Source: Roseburia sp.
GTDB taxonomy: Bacteria > Bacillota > Clostridia > Lachnospirales > Lachnospiraceae
Direction of reading: 5' to 3'
Assembly: GCA_017626625.1 (NCBI GenBank)
Contig: JAGAIK010000164.1
Coordinates: 1-10,613 of the forward strand
Length of the DNA: 10,613 nucleotides
The notes under the pieces: generated by a model
What the model was told of the DNA's origin: nothing
Seen by the model: only the letters and a program-made list of their open reading frames with translations
The model's database searches: none
In this document: piece after piece, positions 7,638-10,613 of the stretch
How positions within the stretch are numbered: the stretch's first letter is position 1
Layout: the number at the start of each line of letters is the position of its first letter
Program-made: the position numbers and the translations under genes

Positions 7638-9371
7638 TTAGTCCCCTTTTCTGATACTGAATAAATATTCTTCGTTGGAAAACCGGAGGCTGTCGCCGTC
7701 CTTCAACTCCACCTCTTCTCCTGCTGCCACAATTCTTCCGTTTAAATAGGTAAAATTAGTGGACTGCATATCGGACAGATAATATTTCATATTTCTGTTC
7801 TCTATTTTCGCATGGCAGCGGCTGATGGAGGGATTATCGGAAATACAGTAGGACACACGGCTCCTATCTTTTCCTATGAAAAATTCATTTCCGTTTACCC
7901 GGATTTTCTCCCCGTTGCTTTTCCGAAGCAGATATGCCTCAAAAACCGGAAGCTGACTCCCTAACACCACGGTGCCCTCGTTAAACGCCGGATTTTCCAC
8001 ACCCAGCACCGTGGTTTCTTTATAGCCGCCGGATTCCCCGCCTTTTCCTAAGCTCCCGCTGTTTTTCGGCTTTGGCATGACAATCTCCGGCTCCCTCTTT
8101 GCCGCTAAGTTCATTTCCTCTAAGGTTACTATTTTCTCCGGCTCCGCTGTTTGAAACAGAATGCCTTTTAACTTCAATATATAGAATACCAGCCCGGTAA
8201 TCACCGCCAGAATCAAAATTCCAAGGGTAATCAAAAACGGGTAGTTTATGTTCTTTTTGGGCACCAGCCCCGCCTTTGCGGTACTGAGCTGTTCTACTGC
8301 ATGATTTACCTCTTCTTCCGTGGCATTCCTGTCACTTTTTATATTTCTAGCCTCAGCTAACGCCTCTTCTAATACCCGGTAGGATTCCTCCGTGTAGCCG
8401 CTCTTTTCTATGAGGCTGTAATTTAAAATATAATTGTCTAAAAGCTCCGTGTCTGCCCCTGCCTCCGGCTCCCTGGCTTCCGCAATATCCTCTGCCGAGA
8501 TAGAGGACAGCCCTGATTCCTGGTAGGGAATCTCACAGCTTTTTAAAAGCTCCTTCATCTCATTCACTGCCAGCGTGCGGTAGGAGCCGTCCCCAAAGCC
8601 TCCATAGAAATTCATGCCCACCACCAGACCGTTTTCATCTACGGTAGGACCGCCGCTTAAGCCTTTGCTGATTTTCGCTCCGTGGCTTAAATAAATTAAA
8701 TTTGCCTCCGTCACTGCGCTGCCTGCCGTTCCCTGGCTGACCTTGATATCCCGCTGGGAAAGCCGCGCCGCATCTTCTCCCGGCAGCATCACCGCTACCG
8801 TTTTATAACCTATGGCATACAGTTCCCTTCCGCTGCTCACAGTGCTGCTGTCCCCTAAGACCGCCGTGCTGCGGCTTAAGGGTTCACTTAAATTCAGGAT
8901 TCCAAGGCGCATTTCCCTGCTGCTGTAAGGATTGATTTCCGCAGAAAGCACCACATCACGGTACATCACCACCCCAAGCCGGGTGGCGATGGTCTTAGCT
9001 CCCTCCACCTCGCTAAAGCTGACGGGCACACCCAGCTCTCCACTTAAGTATACCTCCGCCGCCGCCATTTCTTCTTCGGTCAATGCCAGCAGTTCATAGT
9101 CTGTCAGCACGGTCCCCTCTCCAATGAGGAAACCGCTGCCGCTCTTTAAAATATAGGACATGCCATCATCCGCCACATACTCTGTGACAATCTGTACCAC
9201 ACTGTCCTTCACTTCCTCTAACCCGGTATTTTCCGTATTTCCTGTTTCTTCCTCTGTATCCGCCAAAGCAGGTGCAGAGCCCATATTCGCCGCTCCCACC
9301 TGCTGTACGGAAGAAAACATCACCGCCATTCCCAAAAAAACGGCGCTCATCTGTTTTCTCAATCGATTCAT
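7638..9371 (-). CDS. Transmembrane trypsin/HtrA-like pseudo-protease with FIVAR-like segment and cytoplasmic FHA domain
   Basis: The 577 residues show a signal peptide (1-28, VQQVGA cleavage-like), an exported trypsin-like domain (about 52-285), a FIVAR-like helical segment (about 310-370, with YTEESYRVLEEALAEA and ATEEEV), a membrane helix (about 377-400), a polar linker and a classical FHA domain (about 478-577; FIGKD 498-502, SISRCH 515-520, STNFTYLNG 537-545). The protease fold is indicated by GSGFLIGEGTVLT (78-90) and by the KGLSGGPTVDENG motif (236-248) that keeps the nucleophile position S239. The His position reads Glu (LTDYEL, E93), the Asp position reads Arg (about 155), and the only His in the domain is H230. 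It is therefore probably not an active serine protease but a binding or sensing domain. The predicted topology puts this domain outside and FHA inside. Start ATG at 9371 follows GGAGGT by five bases. Function within the T7SS locus is inferred. Confidence 0.92.
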   Translation of the reverse strand: MNRLRKQMSAVFLGMAVMFSSVQQVGAANMGSAPALADTEEETGNTENTGLEEVKDSVVQIVTEYVADDGMSYILKSGSGFLIGEGTVLTDYELLALTEEEMAAAEVYLSGELGVPVSFSEVEGAKTIATRLGVVMYRDVVLSAEINPYSSREMRLGILNLSEPLSRSTAVLGDSSTVSSGRELYAIGYKTVAVMLPGEDAARLSQRDIKVSQGTAGSAVTEANLIYLSHGAKISKGLSGGPTVDENGLVVGMNFYGGFGDGSYRTLAVNEMKELLKSCEIPYQESGLSSISAEDIAEAREPEAGADTELLDNYILNYSLIEKSGYTEESYRVLEEALAEARNIKSDRNATEEEVNHAVEQLSTAKAGLVPKKNINYPFLITLGILILAVITGLVFYILKLKGILFQTAEPEKIVTLEEMNLAAKREPEIVMPKPKNSGSLGKGGESGGYKETTVLGVENPAFNEGTVVLGSQLPVFEAYLLRKSNGEKIRVNGNEFFIGKDRSRVSYCISDNPSISRCHAKIENRNMKYYLSDMQSTNFTYLNGRIVAAGEEVELKDGDSLRFSNEEYLFSIRKGD

Positions 9372-9373
9372 TT

Positions 9374-9402
9374 TTTACCTCCATGAGCACACGCTTTTTG
9401 TG
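9374..9402. repeat. 29-base direct repeat, copy A (next to the pseudo-protease start)
   Basis: This copy matches 9472-9500 at 27 of 29 positions, with 19 consecutive identical bases (TTTACCTCCATGAGCACAC). Read on the minus strand it contains a small stem (GCACA/TGTGC around a 7-base loop, using one base just outside the copy) followed by GGAGGT, the ribosome binding site of the pseudo-protease gene. The repeat therefore includes the functional translation signal of that gene. Confidence 0.85.
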
Positions 9403-9407
9403 CATCT

Positions 9408-9435
9408 CAAGTTTGGGTGTGTGCGCACAAACTTG
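9408..9435. repeat. Inverted repeat (hairpin 1) in the intergenic stretch
   Basis: CAAGTTTG at 9408-9415 and CAAACTTG at 9428-9435 are perfect inverted arms of eight bases around a 12-base GT-rich centre containing the palindrome GTGCGCAC. No T-run suited to termination follows on the minus strand. Confidence 0.8.
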
Positions 9436-9436
9436 G

Positions 9437-9471
9437 GGTTGAAAAAATTCCGATATATGATTTTTTCAACC
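9437..9471. repeat. Perfect 12-base inverted repeat (hairpin 2) in the intergenic stretch
   Basis: GGTTGAAAAAAT at 9437-9448 and ATTTTTTCAACC at 9460-9471 pair perfectly across an 11-base loop. The stem is AT rich and symmetric on both strands. It sits inside the operon and directly abuts copy B of the 29-base repeat. Confidence 0.85.
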
Positions 9472-9500
9472 TTTACCTCCATGAGCACACACCTTTTGTG
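9472..9500. repeat. 29-base direct repeat, copy B (downstream of the Ig-like gene)
   Basis: This is the partner of copy A, offset by exactly 98 bases. On the minus strand it holds an ACACA/TGTGT stem around AAAGG and then GGAGGTAAA, so it carries a second ribosome-binding-like sequence that is not followed by a convincing long gene. Together copies A and B and the two hairpins fill most of the 165 bases between the two genes. Confidence 0.85.
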
Positions 9501-9536
9501 TCCTAATCCTGCCGATATCCGGACTTAAGTCTGTGC

Positions 9537-10613
9537 TTAAATTTTCCGCAGCAGCTTTTGAAAGAAAAACCTCTTGCGGAACAATACGAAGCCCGCCGCA
9601 CTGACTGTCGCCGTTGTGCTTCCCACACAGAGCGGCAGATTGCTGTACCACTGCACGAACAGGTTTCTGGTAATCAAAAACTGAATGTTTGGCGTTCTCG
9701 CTTCATTTCCTGCCGCATCCTTCGCCACCACATAAAGCTGCTGGGGACGGTTTGCACTGAGCACGGATAAATGGAGCTGTCCGTTGCTGTCCATCAGTTC
9801 CTGCTGTCCTGCCGCCTCTCTCTTTTCATTTCCCACATATACCTCCACCTGCTCTAGCAGAAGATTGTCCTGAGCGTCCACCGTAATATTCCGTCTGGCA
9901 TCCACGTACTGACCATGGTTCTCCACACCTGCAACTACGATAGAAGGTGCCGTCTTATCCACCACAAAGGAAAGTTCCTCTCCCTTTGCCTTGTTGCTGG
10001 ATTTATTCTGTGCCAAATCCTCCGAATAAACGGATACCACGTAACTGCCTTCCCGTGTGAAATTCTCCTTTTTGATACGGTATTCATACATTTTCCAACT
10101 GGCATCGTCTGTCTTGCTGGTGACGGTATAATCGGTGCCCTTCTGCAGGGTAACGATGTCCCCGTCTAAGCTGTAATCAATTTCCGCATACTGCAGGGTG
10201 TCCACGTTCACCTCGGTAATGACAATATCCTGCTCCTTGTTGGTGTAGAATTTGTCCATTAAATTCCTGGTGGCATCCTCTAAGATGTAGACGGAACCGA
10301 AACGATTGACGGAAAACAGAATGGATTCTACCGTCTCATTTCCCGCTTCATCTGCCACGCCTACCTCTAAGGTATATAAATCATCCATGTCCGCCCGGTA
10401 GGAAAAGTCCGCCATGGAAACGGACAGGCTGTTTCCGCTGACGCTTCTGGTGCTCTCGAAGGCTGTCTTCCCGCGGTTTGCACCGGTGAGCTGTATCGAA
10501 AAACTGCCGCCGTCCATATTGATATCCTCACACCGGATGGTGGGCGCCACCGTCCCCTTGTTGGCGGAATGGTCCTCCACGCCCTCAATCTTAATCTCCG
10601 GCGCTGTGGTATC
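9537..10613 (-). CDS. C-terminal part of a surface protein with bacterial Ig-like modules and a C-terminal membrane anchor
   Basis: The frame is open to the right edge (10613) with no convincing start, so this is the last 358 residues of a larger protein. Ig-like modules are visible: DTTAPEIKIEGVEDH at residues 1-15 recurs as DKTAPSIVVAGVENH at 219-233, and the module ends VADEAGNE (86-93), SEDLAQN (197-203) and AKDAAGNE (297-304) follow the Ig-like 'Asp-x-Ala-Gly-Asn' pattern. The tail has a hydrophobic segment (about residues 316-346, SNLPLCVGS to FVLF) ending in a basic cluster (RKRFFFQKLLRKI), which fits a C-terminal membrane anchor with the Ig modules outside. There is no LPxTG sortase signal. 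The gene is first of the visible same-strand series, 165 bases upstream of the pseudo-protease gene. It could be a cell-wall-spanning adhesin-like or scaffold part of the secretion machine, or an unrelated surface protein; the family is only broadly recognised. Confidence 0.85.
   Translation of the reverse strand, partial: DTTAPEIKIEGVEDHSANKGTVAPTIRCEDINMDGGSFSIQLTGANRGKTAFESTRSVSGNSLSVSMADFSYRADMDDLYTLEVGVADEAGNETVESILFSVNRFGSVYILEDATRNLMDKFYTNKEQDIVITEVNVDTLQYAEIDYSLDGDIVTLQKGTDYTVTSKTDDASWKMYEYRIKKENFTREGSYVVSVYSEDLAQNKSSNKAKGEELSFVVDKTAPSIVVAGVENHGQYVDARRNITVDAQDNLLLEQVEVYVGNEKREAAGQQELMDSNGQLHLSVLSANRPQQLYVVAKDAAGNEARTPNIQFLITRNLFVQWYSNLPLCVGSTTATVSAAGFVLFRKRFFFQKLLRKI

Noticed and set aside
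9166..9405. 79-codon minus-strand frame starting in repeat copy A
   Set aside because: It overlaps the start of the pseudo-protease gene in another frame, and its sequence lacks the protein-like features of the real frame (signal peptide, protease motifs).
9437..9471. Perfect inverted repeat as a rho-independent terminator after the Ig-like gene
   Set aside because: The stem is mostly A-T, there is no GC-rich stem followed by a separate T-run on the minus strand, and it sits within the direct-repeat cassette. Reported as a repeat only.

Overview
The window looks like part of a type VIIb (Ess/Yuk-like) secretion locus from a Gram-positive bacterium, most likely an anaerobic member of Clostridia such as Lachnospiraceae. 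That taxon is inferred from the gene content (EssC-type ATPase with N-terminal FHA domains, YukD/EsaB-like ubiquitin-fold protein, LytTR regulator, FIVAR and Ig-like surface modules), the moderate GC content and the strong GGAGG-type ribosome binding sites. No rRNA or other taxonomic marker is present. All eight supported genes lie on the minus strand, so transcription runs from right to left as numbered.

Layout in transcription order: (1) the C-terminal part of an extracellular protein with bacterial Ig-like modules and a C-terminal membrane anchor (10613-9537, cut by the window edge); (2) a 165-base intergenic stretch built from a 29-base direct repeat and two hairpins; (3) a 577-residue membrane protein with an exported trypsin/HtrA-like domain that has lost its catalytic His and Asp, a FIVAR-like helical segment, one membrane helix and a cytoplasmic FHA domain (9371-7638); (4) a small membrane-anchored FHA protein (7636-7052); (5) EssC, a 1654-residue motor with two N-terminal FHA-like domains, two membrane helices and three FtsK/SpoIIIE ATPase modules (7021-2057); (6) a LytTR DNA-binding regulator with a degenerate receiver (1985-1275); (7) a 222-residue soluble protein of uncertain function, perhaps an EsaE/EspG-like accessory factor (1282-614); (8) an EsaB/YukD-like protein (612-364); (9) the first 91 residues of an exported or membrane-anchored protein that runs off the left edge (273-1).

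The tight spacing (1-base gaps, an 8-base overlap, 30 and 71 base gaps) suggests one operon. The unifying theme is FHA-mediated phosphothreonine recognition: three consecutive genes carry about four FHA domains, two on EssC and one on each neighbouring membrane protein. The exported pseudo-protease and Ig-like protein could form an outer face on a secretion machine whose inner assembly depends on Ser/Thr phosphorylation. No kinase, phosphatase, WXG100 substrate, EssB, EssA or EsaA gene is visible in the window; these would be expected on either side.
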